A stretch of 64,000 nt of DNA from Aquatica leii. Lineage: Eukaryota > Arthropoda > Insecta > Coleoptera > Lampyridae. The stretch spans positions 21,155,533 to 21,219,532 of the forward strand of contig CM069439.1 in assembly GCA_035610365.1 (NCBI GenBank), given 5' to 3'. Position numbers and translations under genes: made by a program. The notes beneath the pieces are model-generated. The model saw only the letters and a list, made by a program, of their open reading frames with translations. It was not told the DNA's origin and made no database searches. Numbering within the stretch: position 1 is the first letter of the stretch; each line of letters begins with the position of its first letter. Positions 1 to 11,215 of the stretch are shown here, one piece after another.

Positions 1-99
1 GTTAGAAATTTACAAAAAATCAATATCAGGTAAGTAGGGGGTCTACCCAAAACCGAATAACATGGCAAGGGGTTTACGACACAAAAAAGTTTGGCAATC

Positions 100-580
100 T
101 CTGGTTTAGTAAAACGTGTGTTTTGGTCGAGTTGCTTTTGGTGACCACCGCGGCTTTTTTTACGGATAAGGGTAGCTTTGCAACTATTACCCTAAAACGG
201 TGCAAGATAGAAGAAAATTGCACATAAACGTATAGAAGACAAAAAAACTATTAGATGTAATTATACACTCCCTCGGACTTTTTTGTAGTAAATTTTGTGC
301 CCAATAAATTTTTTATCGTCTATAATGTACAGTTTTTGTAGCGTACAAGGCGGAAGCTCGCGCGGATCTAATTCTACAATTACTATAATTATTTTTCATA
401 GCTGCTGAGTGAAATTAAGACTTATTATATTTCTAAAACATAAAACGAATAATAAACACTGCATCCGAAAAATACAAAAAATGAAGTGAAATTGGACACC
501 ACCGCAAGTTCCAGCTTTATTTTAACCTCAGCGTTTCACCGTTTCGTTACACGAACCTTCGAATCAAGTATGCTATAAGT
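100..580. repeat. Dispersed repeat R5, copy 1
   Basis: This stretch closely matches 19820-20530 in the same orientation. Shared landmarks are GAGTTGCTTTTGGTGACCA, CAAGGCGGAAGCTCGCGCG and GCATCCGAAAAATACAAAAA. Relative to the other copy, this one lacks two internal blocks, including about 80 bp after the GGGTAGCTT landmark. No open reading frame is visible, so it is probably a non-autonomous or untranslated part of an unidentified interspersed repeat. Confidence 0.8.
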
Positions 581-2595
581 GTTTTTAACACTATAAAAGA
601 TGAATAAGAAATATAAAAATAACAACGGTTGTAGATACAAATTGTAGTTTAATGCAATTGAAAGAAAGTAATTGACGTTGACTATTTAAGTATTACGAAT
701 AAAAGGTAGAATTATTCAAAAAATAAAACAGAAACTGACAATATAAATTTGTCTACAAATAAAGTTGAGATAATTGTACATACAATATTTATTGTTGACA
801 AGTTCTTAGAAAACGTGTGAAAACGCATATTATATATATAGGTCAGAGGTTCTAAATATTTTTCCAAGAAATCCTTACAAAAGAAATCATTCTTTCCAAG
901 CTTAATTATTACAATAACATTGAAACGATATCTACCTTTTTAAAAACAATAGATTTATTTAAATAAAACATTTTTTAGCTTCCAACACAATGTTTTATTT
1001 GTTAATGACTCATTATTACAATTTTTTAAAGATTTTGAAGATATTGATGCCGACCTCTTCAAGAATATCTAATTTAAGTAGTTGTGACTAAAAGTTAACG
1101 AACATATAATTCTTAAATGTATCCAAGTGTTGAAAATCCGATCGAACACGTAACAGAATTGTAAGTAAATCTTTTATTTGTAAAATAATCTTCACATCCG
1201 GTGTTTATGAAAACCTTACGATGTTCGCAGAAATGATTTATCTGGCGTGTTATTAAAAATAGTTACTTCTCTAATTTTCTAAGATACTGCAAATCGAAGT
1301 AAAAGGCTACTGCTCGAATAACCTGTCAAAACAATCAGCCATACGTGTTCCGAAACACTTCTTTAACGATAACAGACATTCAAACGGCATTATCGAATCC
1401 ATTGTGGGCATCACGGCTAAGGTGAACATTTTACAAAGGACACGTTTTAATGCATTTTCAAACAGCATTTGCATCTAAAGTTTTACAAAGGAACAGGCTT
1501 AAATCTTTTATACATATATCTCGAAACACAATATTGGTAGGAACTAAAGAAGACTACGTAACGTTCTTGAGATTCATTTATCCTTCTTTCAGTTAATCTA
1601 CATTTTTTACCGCGATGAGATTTTCACGTTTATACACCTTTGAGTTGAATCGGACAAAGCAAAACAAGTTTATGTACAAAAACGATCAGAAATACGATAT
1701 TTCTTGTACTCGCGGTTTTTATTTACATTTATTAAGTAATCATCAAGCCGATACACTACAGCAGAAAACAGTTAATTAATAACGTACAGTTTACGATAAA
1801 AAGGCAAGAGTAGAATGAAAAGCTACGTTTATTTTTGTATACCGGATGTCTACGAAAGCTTTCAGCTCATTCTTTATTTGAATCGGTAATAAATTACGAC
1901 CGAAACAAATACAAGTAGAATGATATAAAAGATAGACATTTATAAAACACACTTTAATCTATTGATTTTCTAATTTTTTACCTAAGAGAAGTTTTATGCC
2001 ATTCTTTTGTGAAGCCTTTCTTAACATATTTCTTTTGTTTCTTTTATGCTTCTGCTGAGAGATTGATGTCTCGTGTTTTGTATACTTCTGATTATGGTAA
2101 CTGAAATGACGCATAGTTGGTGTGTATGCCCTATTAACTCTTTGTTTGATGGCATACAATTAGTAGCACTACGTGCAATTCTTTAATTAAATCTCTTTTA
2201 TTTTTTGTTATTAGTATGCTGTCAGTTTAAATACACGATCCTCTATAAAGACGAGCAAATTTAATCTTAGTATTTTTATCTTTATAAAACATTTTTAAAA
2301 TTACACAAACTATTAGTATCTGCTAATCGTAAAACAAAAAAATAGCAAGAAACTTAAATTAGTTACCCGAAAAATAATGGGAAACACTATTGATTCCCAG
2401 TATGTTATCTACCTAATATGTTAAAAACTAATAATATTACATCTAGAACTAACACATTTAGTAGAATATATAAAAAACATATTAAAAAAGAAAATCGAAA
2501 AATACTAAAGACCTGAAGAGTGAAGATGAGACTGGATTTAAGGTAACCACAGTGAAGCAGAAACTTCGTGGACTTCGAGGTGGATTTATAGCAAG
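581..2595. other. AT-rich stretch without recognised genes
   Basis: About 2 kb of AT-rich DNA. The only open frame over 60 codons (1959-2159, minus) is lysine-rich low-complexity sequence with no family signature, and I do not consider it a gene. Confidence 0.6.
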
Positions 2596-2789
2596 TGTTG
2601 TGTTTGTTTCGGGTTCGTATTTAAAGTCAACGTAATTGTGAGAAACGTATTTTTTTTGTAATAATCGTAATAATCATCGAACAGGAAGTCACAAGCTAAA
2701 ATCAATGGATCAATGACGTACACCTGTCATACATACTCCTTACGCGCTGTTGCCGAACTTGACATAATTACTTATATGAAAATATAACA
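2596..2789 (-). repeat. Gypsy-1 3' LTR
   Basis: This 194-bp sequence is the 3' LTR of the minus-strand element and is repeated at 6624-6815. It has TG...CA ends. A purine-rich stretch on the minus strand just inside it (AAGAGACAGG, about 2790-2800) is the probable polypurine tract. Confidence 0.88.
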
Positions 2790-2852
2790 ACCTGTCTCTT
2801 GTAGAGAAAAAAAAACAATGCAATGAACTATTAACAAATACAGAACTAAAAT

Positions 2853-4091
2853 TTACAAATTCAGATTAGTTGTCTTAGGATTGGTAGTTTCAATCGGGAC
2901 TTGGTCTGTTTCGAGAAATCCTCTTATATTAGGTATATCGTCGCCCACTTTTCCTAGTTGATTTATATGTCGTTTAGATATGTGGTCGTTGTCAAATTGG
3001 ACTAAGTAGTGAAGTTTTCCTAGTTTTCGGATAATCCTCCCAAATTCCCAGTGATCATTGTCATATGACTTTATAGAAACTCTATCGTTTGCATGTAATT
3101 CACGATAATTTTTCTCGTCATGACTGTTGTTGGTACTGTCCATTCTAGGTTTAATTAGGTCAATTCTGGACTTAATTTCATGTTCAAACATTAATTTTGA
3201 TAGACTGACTCCAGTAATTGAATGTGGAGTTTTCCTATAGTTTAGGAGAAAGTTGTTTAAAGCTTTTTCGTGATCTTCAAGATTCACGTACCTAACGTTC
3301 ATTGTTTTCAGTGCATGTTTAATGGTTTGAACAGATCGTTCAGCTAGTCTATTGGTCGCATGATGGTAAGGTGCACTGACTTTGTGGATTATTCCGTTTA
3401 TTTTTAAGAAATTTTCAAATTCGTGTGATTTCAGTTGGGGTCCATTGTCGCTTACTAGTATTTGTGGTATTTCGTAAATTGAAAATATTTTGCGTAATAC
3501 TCGAATTGTATATTTGGAAGTAATATCTTTCATTATGTGTACTTCAGGCCATCTAGTGTGCGCGTCGATTAGTATGAAATAATGATATCCGTTCATTGAA
3601 CCGGCAAAATCTATGTAGACTCGTTGAAATGGTTCCTGACAAAGTTCCCACTAATATGAAACTTGTAGAGGTGCGTTTCTGTGCTTTGGGCAATTACCAC
3701 AATTTTTTGCAAGTTCCTCGATGTCTTGGGAAATTCCAAGCCACCAGCAGTAAGATCGTGCTAAAGTATTCATTTTTACTACGCCAGAGTGAACACAATG
3801 TAGTTCATTCAAAAGCCTTTGTCTGAACTTAGTCGGTATTACGACACACCGTTCGCGCATAATTACGTCGTTTTGTAAAGAAAATTGGTTTTGGTCAATG
3901 TTAAATCGCTTGTCTTTATCAACCTCAAAACCAAAAGTAAGTCCCTCATGCAATTTTTGCAAAGTACAATCTTGTAAAGTAGCTTCTGCAAGCATTTTAG
4001 ATGTAACAGGCAAGCTTTCAATTTGTGATATCTCAAATAGGTCGCACTGGTCGTAATCTGGACCAATCTTGGAAACACATAGACGAGACAT
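2853..4091 (-). pseudogene. Gypsy-1 integrase, one in-frame stop
   Basis: The integrase part of pol would join element cDNA to host DNA in the nucleus. The upstream segment (4091-3651) holds the zinc-binding domain, with the histidines in ELHCVHSG and the cysteines in NCGNCPKHRNAP. After one TAG stop at 3651-3653 the same frame continues through the catalytic core: the first aspartate in IDFAG, the second in VSDNGPQ, and the glutamate in NRLAERSVQT. A C-terminal segment follows to 2853. All three D,D,E residues are therefore present and a single nonsense codon separates the zinc domain from the core. The reading is continuous with the Ty3/Gypsy family and no other identity is plausible. Confidence 0.88.
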
Positions 4092-4134
4092 TGCATCTGC
4101 ATTTGCATGTTTGTTTGTATTTCTGTATTTTATG

Positions 4135-5591
4135 TTAAAAGTGAAAGCTTACAAGAATATAGCAGTGTTGCATGCGGGTAGCAGTAAACGTTGGTAATTC
4201 TTTTTTCGGATTTAAAATTTGGACTAAAGGTTGAGAATCAGTTAATAAAGTAAACTTTCGGCCATATAAGTATTGATGAAAGCGTTTTATGCCAAATATA
4301 ATCGCGTAAGCTTCCTTGTCCAATTGCGAATATTTTTGTTGAGTAGGACTTAGTGTTTGCGAAGCGAATTGTATAGGTTTCTCCGAACCGTCTTCGTAAA
4401 TATGACTAAGTACCGCGCCTACTCCGTAAGGCGATGCATCCGTACATAATTGTATGGGTAAAGTAGGGTCGTAATGCGCCAGAACATTATCAGATTGAAT
4501 CTCAAACTTAATCAAACCAAAATATTTTTGACATTCCTCGTTCCATTCAAACTTAACACCGTCACGAAACATTCTGTTTAACGGGTATAGAATTGTACTC
4601 AAATTTTTAAAGAATCGTCCGTAGTAATTTATTAAGCCTATTAGAGAACGTAACTCTGATTTGTTCTTGGGTGCCTGAGCATTTTGTATAGCCTGTATTT
4701 TCGATGGCATTTTGTGAATACCTTCCTTATCAATAACGTAACCGCAATAATCAATTTGTTTCGATAAGAATTTACATTTGTCTAAATTAATGTTTATGTT
4801 GTATTGTAGTAAACGGTTCAGAACTTTGTCTAGACGAATAAGATGTTCCGTATCATCTTTACCAGTGATTTTGATATCATCGAAGAAAACTGTGACGCCG
4901 GGTATGTCTTTTAGTATATTTTCTATTTCCCTCTGCCATATTACGGGTGCCGAGGAAATACTGTACATCAATCTATTGCATTCGAATAACCCACGGTGAG
5001 TATTTAAAGTAGTGAATTTACGAGATTTGTGTTTTAGTTGTAAATGTAAGAAAGCCTGACTCAAATCTAATTTTGTAAATTTTTCACCGCCGGCCATAGA
5101 CGCGAATAATTCGTCAACCGTAGATAGTGGGTGCTTATCCACAATTAATTCGGATTCAACGTTATTTTAAAGTCTCCACAAAGAAGAACATTTCCGTTGC
5201 TTTTCATAACCGGTACAATGGGAGTAGTCCATTCTGCATGCTCTACCTTCGTAAGAATACCTTGTTTTATTAGGTTGTCAATCTCAGGATCAACTTTAGG
5301 AATCAACGCAAAGGGTACCGGTCTTGCCTTGATGAAAATAGGTGCTGCATTTTCTTTTACTTTCAGACTCACTTGTAGATCCTTAATAGCTCCAATTGGT
5401 TTGTCAAAGATTGGCTTGTATTTATCCAGGATAGATTTAAGGGTAAAGGTAGGTTGTACCTGAAATATACTACCATCATTACTGTGTAAAGTAATTTCCA
5501 ACTCTCTTATCCACTCACGCCCTAATAATGGTTTTCTGTTAGTTGAATCAACCAAATATAAATTGAGCTGTTTTGTAACATTAATGTTCAC
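4135..5591 (-). pseudogene. Gypsy-1 reverse transcriptase and RNase H, frameshifted
   Basis: Reverse transcriptase with RNase H. The upstream piece (5591-5145) carries the end of the protease region (PLLGREWIREL) and the RT fingers (WTTPIVPVMKSNGNVLLCGDF). A frameshift near 5143-5150 moves to the frame of 5142-4135, which encodes the palm, with VFFDDI in place of the usual YxDD box, followed by RNase H (CTDASPYGVGAVLSH, LLTDSQPLVQIL). A second frameshift near 4100-4135 returns to the integrase frame. The DTGA protease active site is missing: too little DNA lies between the zinc knuckles and the first conserved protease-end motif, so that part appears deleted. Confidence 0.88.
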
Positions 5592-5754
5592 GCTAACAGA
5601 AACTTGACCACAGAAGTTTAAAGGAGTTTTACAATAAATTTATACCAGTTTCATAAATTATATATATAAATATCAATTAAAAATTTCTCACAAAATCCAT
5701 CTAGCTGCAGGATATCTTTTTAAACTTCAACCTGGTGTGCGTTTGAATTCTTGA

Positions 5755-6570
5755 ACTTGCTGCATACTTTTTGTAGGTGTCCAGATATATTGCAAAATCT
5801 GCACACTGAATTAATAAATGGACACTTGTTGGCTAGATGAGCTGGGTTTCCGCATCTGTAGCAAGATGTAATTTTTGAAGATTTTGTAAAGGTAGGAATT
5901 TTAGCAGCTGTAGTGTTTCTTCTATCCTACTTTTTCTTTTTCTTTTTTCACTTATATTTCTTTTCTTGTTTTTTAGTGTGTGTACTGCATTAATTGTAGT
6001 TTTGCATTGAAGTTGGTATGAATCTTGTTCTGAAAGTTCCATGCTAGCAGCAATTTCTAAAGCTTTGTCAAGAGTAAGGTCCTTGACCTCCAGTAGTCTG
6101 CTTTGTATGCGTTTAAAGTAGAGTCCATATACTAATTGGTTTCGCAAAGCGGTACTTTGAAAGGTTCCAAACTTGCAATGAATTACTAATTTTTGCAGGG
6201 TATGTAGGAAATCTTGAACAGGTTCGCCTTCGTGTTGTTTACGGCATTGAAATCGAAACACCTCGGAAATTTCTAAGGGTGTCGGATTGTAATGTCCAGT
6301 AGTTTTACTATTTTCTCGTTTTGTTTGTTTTGTCTTCCGGTTTGTTTTTGTTTTGTCTTCCGGTGAATTGGGAGCTAATTTGTCACAAACGATATCATAA
6401 CTTTCGCTACCCATGCAATGCAAAAAGGATGGTAATTTAAGGTCATCGCTTACTTTAAAAACGTTGTATGCCACTTCTAACCGTTTTACCCATCTACACC
6501 ATTTAGTTTTAGATGAGTCGAAAAACTCTACAGTAAATGTAGCTTGTATTGTAGTACTTGCAGCAGTCAT
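5755..6570 (-). pseudogene. Gypsy-1 gag with two CCHC zinc knuckles, frameshifted
   Basis: The capsid/nucleocapsid protein would package element RNA in cytoplasmic particles. The main frame starts at 6570 (MTAASTTIQATF) and contains the capsid-like stretch FRFQCRKQHEGEPVQDFLHT and LRNQLVYGL, typical of Gypsy gag. It shifts frame near 5930. In the other frame two CX2CX4HX4C-type knuckles are readable: CYRCGNPAHLANKC and CRFCNISGHLQKVC (about 5765-5870). A KTNRKTKQTKRENSK segment inside the capsid region looks like an insertion of low-complexity codons. The start codon follows the primer binding site by about 40 bp, so the leader is short. Confidence 0.82.
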
Positions 6571-6605
6571 GGTACTCGTATTTATAAAACTTGAAAATCA
6601 CTTGT

Positions 6606-6622
6606 AGTCGTCCTTGTCGCCA
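6606..6622 (-). promoter_or_regulatory. Gypsy-1 tRNA primer binding site (candidate)
   Basis: One base inside the 5' LTR (minus strand) the sequence reads TGGCGACAAGGACGACT. The initial TGG is complementary to the CCA end of a tRNA and the position is correct for minus-strand priming. The tRNA identity was not determined. Confidence 0.65.
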
Positions 6623-6623
6623 C

Positions 6624-6815
6624 TGTTGTGTTTGTTTTGGGTTCGTATTTAAAGCCAACGTAATTGTAAGAAACGTATTTATTGTAATAATCGTAATAAT
6701 TATCGAACAGGAAGTCACATGCTAAAATCAATGGATCAATGGCGTCCACCTTTCATACATACTCCTTACGCGCTGTTGCCGAAGTTTACATGATTACTTA
6801 TATGAAAATATAACA
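6624..6815 (-). repeat. Gypsy-1 5' LTR
   Basis: This 192-bp sequence is repeated at 2596-2789 with about 93% identity by eye. For the minus-strand element it is the upstream LTR and would hold the promoter. Confidence 0.88.
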
Positions 6816-6864
6816 GAAAGTTTATGACAACGACTCACTAAGCAAACTGTGTATGGCGTTAGAA

Positions 6865-7640
6865 CAGCAGTTCCCAAACTCTTTTGACCTACGGACCCCT
6901 TCTCATAGTCAAAACATAAAAGCATAATATAAAAATTACAAATTTAACTTTGATGTCTTGAATAGTAAATGGTGACGTAAAAATAAAATATAAATAAAAC
7001 ATTTTGTTGAAGAAGTATTTATTAAAATTATTATTTTAAAATACAAAAAAAAATGTTTATGACTTGGATGAACCTAATGGGATGTTATGACTGTATTTAT
7101 TCCCGGTACATTGTTTTTGAGTATCAACCGCAAATCCCAACGGGTACTAAATTTTAGTCGTTTTTTTGTGATGCTCATAACGGCACTGAATCCACGTTAA
7201 ACCAAATAGGAAGACGGAAAAGCAATCAACAGCTTCTGTACAATAACCCATAATACTGGATATAAAATTGAGATCTGTTTTTGTAACCAGAAGTTGTCGT
7301 TTCCCTGTTTCAACATTACTTTCAAATCCTTATTTGTGGATAATTTAATCAGTACGTATTTATCTGTACTTGTGCTCTGAGTTTGACTACTTACAAAAGA
7401 GTTTAACACTTAGTCGAGAATATCCAAGTGAAGAATGTCTTCAAATCTTAGGTTAAAGTCCAAATAAAGTGCCGTTAAGTGTTGACAATAAGCAAACAAA
7501 TCTTCATCTGTAATTTTGCAATTTAGAAAGATTTTGAAACTGAAAAGTTTTGTTTGTACAGCAAAACTTTTGCAACAAGCGCAGATATTATACTTTTAGC
7601 TTTGATAAAATTTAATGTGTCACTTTGTAGTTTTAAATTA
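6865..7640 (-). pseudogene. hAT transposon remnant with C-terminal dimerisation region
   Basis: On the minus strand the frame 7409-7197 reads NDNFWLQKQISILYPVL followed by LLIAFPSSYL. This matches the hATC dimerisation region of hAT transposases (usually a P-T/S-S/T-Y-L-C-E-x-G-F run). A following out-of-frame GFSAV-like segment continues towards 7080. The outer end at 6865 reads CAGCAGTTCCCAAACTC and then CTACGGACCCC, similar to the CAGTGGTTCCCAA ends of many hAT elements. The catalytic part and the other end are missing, so this is a 3' remnant. The N-terminal limit near 7640 is approximate. Confidence 0.6.
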
Positions 7641-7689
7641 GTTTCTGCACTGAAAGAAAAATTGTACATAAAGTCAATGTACGGTATAC

Positions 7690-7977
7690 ATCGACCTATA
7701 CAATAAAAGAATGTACGTTTTTATTGAATTTTTGTAATTTACATTATAAGTACATAGTTTTTTTATGTACTTTACATTGATTCAATGTACCAACTTGTAT
7801 TTATTATCTTTCAAAAGATTTTGTTATGAGATCATGCACAGCGAATCTTTGAATGTATCGTTACGTTAATTTGTCGTATGATGTACATTAATTTAACATT
7901 TGAAATACATTGGATTAATGTAATCGTACGTTGTATGTGTAGACTTTTATAGAACCATGTACAGTTTATGATTTTAA
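7690..7977. repeat. Palindrome-rich left flank of piggyBac-1
   Basis: The flank contains repeated short palindromes, including TACATTGATTCAATGTA near 7770 and TACATTGGATTAATGTA near 7905. Related units occur beyond the transposon at 10180-10200 and 10834-10885. No gene is seen. Confidence 0.5.
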
Positions 7978-10152
7978 CCCTAGTCTGGTACACCCTCACT
8001 AAATCACGATATCGGTACACCAGAGTCACAAATACCCTGTAACCAAATATCGTTAAGAAATGTATGTCATGCTTTATTGCATTATAAAATAACATTAATA
8101 GGTAATATACAATAAAAGCTAAATGTTATTGACAAAAAACGTATTAGTCCTGATTCATTATTCCAAGGTTTCACAATTGCCGCACTGTTTGGATCGATGT
8201 TCCGCACAAATATACTTTTGACATTTGTTACACCTTATATTAGTTTTTCTGTCTTTAGAGTACGGGCACAATTCACATGTCTTCCTTTTACTACTTCCTG
8301 GAGAATGGATAATAACTTGAGGTGAATATCCAACTTCTCCGATGACATCTGAGATTCTCTTTTTTATAAAATCTTGAATGCCAGGAATAGTTCGACAATG
8401 TTCCATATATGGTATTACCAACGCAAACCCAAGGTCTCTTAAAAAAGATGCTCTGTTTTTAGACTTTTCAATATTTAATTCAGAATTGGCTATAAAATGT
8501 AAAATTCTACAATTTATGCCAGCTTGATCAAGCATTTCATAAAATGTACGCAATGGCCAACGATTAGTTTTCCTTGATGTTGTGTATGAATGGCATAATT
8601 GACCGAAACTGTCTGTTCCACCTTTCGTTTTATTATATGTAACTATCGTGTTAGGTTTCCCTATAGCTTCATCAACACTGTCATCATAGTGCATGGTGGA
8701 GAAAAGTAATACTTTTTTGTTGTCTTTTGGCGAATAGGGCAGCAATCTTTTGTTGGAAACGTAAAGAAATAATGACGATCCAGCTGGTGCTCTGGGGATT
8801 TCCCTTTTATTTTTTCTCAAAGTCCCCAAAATAGTTAATTTATGTTGAACCAACATTTTCTCTGCAATTGGTATAGATGTAAACCAGTTATCCATGGTTA
8901 TGTTCCGATGACTCCCGTAAATTGATTCAGAAAGTTTTCTGACGTAATAATCTGGAACTGATACTTTATTACCTTTATCAGTTACAGCTCCCACATATGG
9001 TATAGCATTTACCATGTAAAACGTAGTGGCATCATTTAACATGAGAATTTTTATGCCGTATTTATTTGGCTTTGCCGGCATATACATTTTGAATGGGCAT
9101 CTGGAACGAGTGTCCAACAGCTGCTCATCAATGGTACAATACTTTCCGGGTGTGTAATAAAGTTTACAATTTTCTATAAACATGTTCCAAATTTCTCTAA
9201 TTGGAGCAAATTTATCAATTTCTCTTCTTTGGATCCTAGTGTTTTTATCATCGAATCTCAAGCAAGATGCCAAAAATTGAAATCTTTTTAGAGACATTGT
9301 AGCCTGACATACATTTATTCTATATTTATTCGACCACGACCTCTCTAAATTCTGGTTAGAAACTCTAAGACTTTCCAGAATATAATATAACTCAAAGAGA
9401 GCATTCAATTCTAATAAATTTGCATGTCTGACAAAGCTGGCCGATTTGTATTTAGAAGCTTGGCGATCTATTTGCTCATTTGTATGAAGCAAAACTTTGC
9501 TAACTATTTTGTCGCTAAATAGTAACTCCCATGCTTCCAAATAAGTTTTTACATTTTTTGCTGCTCCTTTTACTTGTCGAGATTCAAAAACATAATTTCT
9601 AGCTAAAGGACGTCCCCTCTTAGTTGGAACCTAAGTGCTCCATTCGTAGCTATTTTTTCCAAAAAGTTTTTGCTTACCCTGATTCCCTTCAAACAAATCT
9701 TCATCTTCAGACGAATCTTCATCTTTAGATAAAACTTCAACCGATACTTCACTTGCGATATCACTTGCCTCAGACACATGATCAGAATATTCGTCAGAAT
9801 CGGTTGGATTTTCATCTTTTTCGGTTAAAATTTCCTCCAAAGCGGCGACTAATTTTGCTTCCGACAATTTTTTTCTAGTCATAATTGACTTGTCAAGTAC
9901 GAAATAACAAAAAAAAATGTTATTTTTAGTCACAAAATTAGTACACCAGAGTCATAATGACCCTAATTATGTTAAAAAAAATAATACATACCTTATTTCA
10001 GTAAACTAACAGACGTTCGTTCTAAATACTGTTTTCTCGTGCACTGAAGCGAATTTACAGCTTGTGAAAAATTTCCAGAGCGGAAGGTGTGCAGGCAATC
10101 GACGCTTTAAAACGACGCAGGGTCAAATTGACCCTGGTGTACCAGTCTAGGG
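7978..10152 (-). mobile_element. piggyBac-1, complete with TIRs and TTAA duplication
   Basis: The left end is TTAA (7974-7977) followed by CCCTAGTCTGGTACACC. The right end is GGTGTACCAGTCTAGGG followed by TTAA (10153-10156). The 17-bp termini are inverted repeats with one mismatch. Subterminal copies of GTACACCAGAGTCA lie at about 8015 and 9942, and an inverted GTACACCAGGGTCA copy lies at the right end. The 2,175-bp unit carries one transposase gene on the minus strand. TTAA duplication and CCC/GGG ends are diagnostic of the piggyBac superfamily. Confidence 0.95.
8158..9933 (-). pseudogene. piggyBac-1 transposase with a single in-frame TAG
   Basis: Transposase of the PGBD/DDE_Tnp_1_7 family, which would cut and paste the element at TTAA. 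One frame covers 9933 to 8158 (591 codons before the stop) and is interrupted only by TAG at 9631-9633. The N-terminal 100 residues are acidic (EDSSEDEDLFEG), as usual for the family. Catalytic motifs visible are MLNDATTFY (first Asp), ITMDNWFTS (second Asp) and KTKGGTDSF (third Asp). The extra Asp that normally follows in the DxxD of that last motif is Gly here. The C-terminal cysteine-rich finger (CELCPYSKD through RCNKCQKYIC and CGNC) is intact. The likely start is the second methionine, MTRKKLSEAK. Confidence 0.93.
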
Positions 10153-10420
10153 TTAATGCATTTTTACATTAGTAAGAGATACATTGATTCAATGTAACAT
10201 ACACAGAATTAAGTCTTATCACTAACACACGTAACACCAAGCATTATCTTACTAAGAAATTTGTGTATGGGTGAACCTCAGTGTCAGCAGTAAATTAATT
10301 TTTATATAGGATGTCAGGTGGTGTCCGTGCATTTAATTCGTGTATTTCAAATTTAAAACGAAAAAGAGGAATTAACTAAATAGTTATTCACATCTTTAAT
10401 TATTTTAACCTCAAAAGACG
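10153..10420. other. Right flank of piggyBac-1, no gene
   Basis: AT-rich DNA with one palindromic TACATTGATTCAATGTA unit near 10182. Nothing coding was recognised. Confidence 0.5.
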
Positions 10421-10429
10421 ATGGCGAAA

Positions 10430-10692
10430 CATGCATCAAGTCGATCAAATTTGGTAAATTGTCAACGGATGAGTTGGGTTCCTACTAGACAGCATGCATA
10501 AAATTAGAAATGTATTCAAATCTATCAACGAAATATTTGATCAATGGCCATTCTACAAAAACCATCTGATTTTTGTTTGGTAAGAACATTGTATAAAATA
10601 ATGTTTTTAATTGTAAATGCAATATTTTTTAGATTGATGTTGACTTTACCTACCTATGCCCATCAGGAGATGGATTACTAAATATCACCAAT
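10430..10692 (+). pseudogene. Fragment of an uncharacterised multicopy insect ORF, with a short intron
   Basis: A broken reading contains INEIFDQWPFYK and then, after a likely one-base loss, KPSDFCLIDVDFTYLCPSG. The LIDVDF motif is complete only if a 53-bp segment (10580-10632) is removed. That segment begins GTAAGA and ends TTTTTTAG, so it looks like a real GT-AG intron. The WP-x-YK ... LID-x-DF pattern occurs in an uncharacterised family of insect proteins I have seen repeated in insect genomes; that is recollection and no search was run. No start, end or full domain is preserved. Function is unknown. Confidence 0.4.
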
Positions 10693-10894
10693 ACGAATAA
10701 CAAGCTAATTTTTTTTTTATTTTAGTTGTTTGATTGATGTTTACTTTCAGAGTGTAATAAAATTGGATTGCTTTGTATAATATCTAAATATATATTTTAC
10801 ATAGTATTAATGTTTATTAATGCATTAAATTGATGTAGTACATTCACTAGATTAATGTAATTATAAATATTGTTGATGTACAGTTTACACTGAA

Positions 10895-11215
10895 TCATAA
10901 AATCTGGTACATCAAGACAGTTTGTACGCCTCTAAGAGCGTCAGAAATATATGAATGGTGCTGCGACATTCTTTTGGCAAAAGTGAATCTACAGAAGATA
11001 ACTTGGAAGCGGTACAGTACATCTATTAATTCAGTTCGTCTGGCAACGAATTCTTTGGAGGTAGAAATCAGCTCAGACATAGTTAGGACCTCTGCTTTGA
11101 AGGATTCTTTAAGTGTGAACAGTTGGGAGTCATCGGATTCCTCGTCTGACTTGGCTTTGCGACGACGCTTGACACTGGCAGACTGAACCTCTATGGCGGA
11201 GGCCGAGGAATCGGA
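10895..11215 (-). pseudogene. Coding-like remnant, family unknown
   Basis: On the minus strand the sequence stays open from about 11215 to 10895. It reads as polar charged sequence (KRRRKAKSDEESDDS, then LKESFKAEVLTMSELIS) and a helix-like tail (EFVARRTELIDVLYRF). The composition is more protein-like than the surrounding AT-rich DNA. No domain is recognised; it could be a transposon accessory ORF or gag-like fragment. Its neighbour at 10430-10692 is on the opposite strand. Confidence 0.3.

Larger units (their letters stand above)
2596..6815 (-). mobile_element. Gypsy-1: Ty3/Gypsy LTR retrotransposon, degraded
   Basis: The element is bounded by two direct LTRs (2596-2789 and 6624-6815) that start TGTTGTG and end TATAACA on the plus strand. 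The flanks GCAAG (left) and GAAAG (right) may be a 5-bp target duplication with one mismatch. Genes run on the minus strand: gag with zinc knuckles, a remnant of protease, RT, RNase H, then integrase, the Gypsy order. The short LTRs and the RNAP motif after the integrase zinc site suggest the Mag-like lineage, which is inference. The LTRs differ at roughly 14 of 193 positions, so the copy is not recent. Frameshifts, a stop codon and a lost protease active site make it defective. No env-like frame is present. Confidence 0.9.

Noticed and set aside
1959-2159. 66-codon minus-strand open frame
   Set aside because: Lys/Asn-rich composition expected from AT-rich DNA, no domain, no neighbouring gene context.
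3596-3826. Plus-strand frames inside Gypsy-1 and Gypsy-2
   Set aside because: They are antisense shadows of pol genes; their motifs disappear when the true frame is read.
2596-6815. Envelope gene that would make Gypsy-1 or Gypsy-2 an errantivirus-like element
   Set aside because: No open frame with signal peptide, furin site or transmembrane segment lies between integrase and the 3' LTR in either element; in Gypsy-2 that place is taken by the macrodomain and zinc finger.
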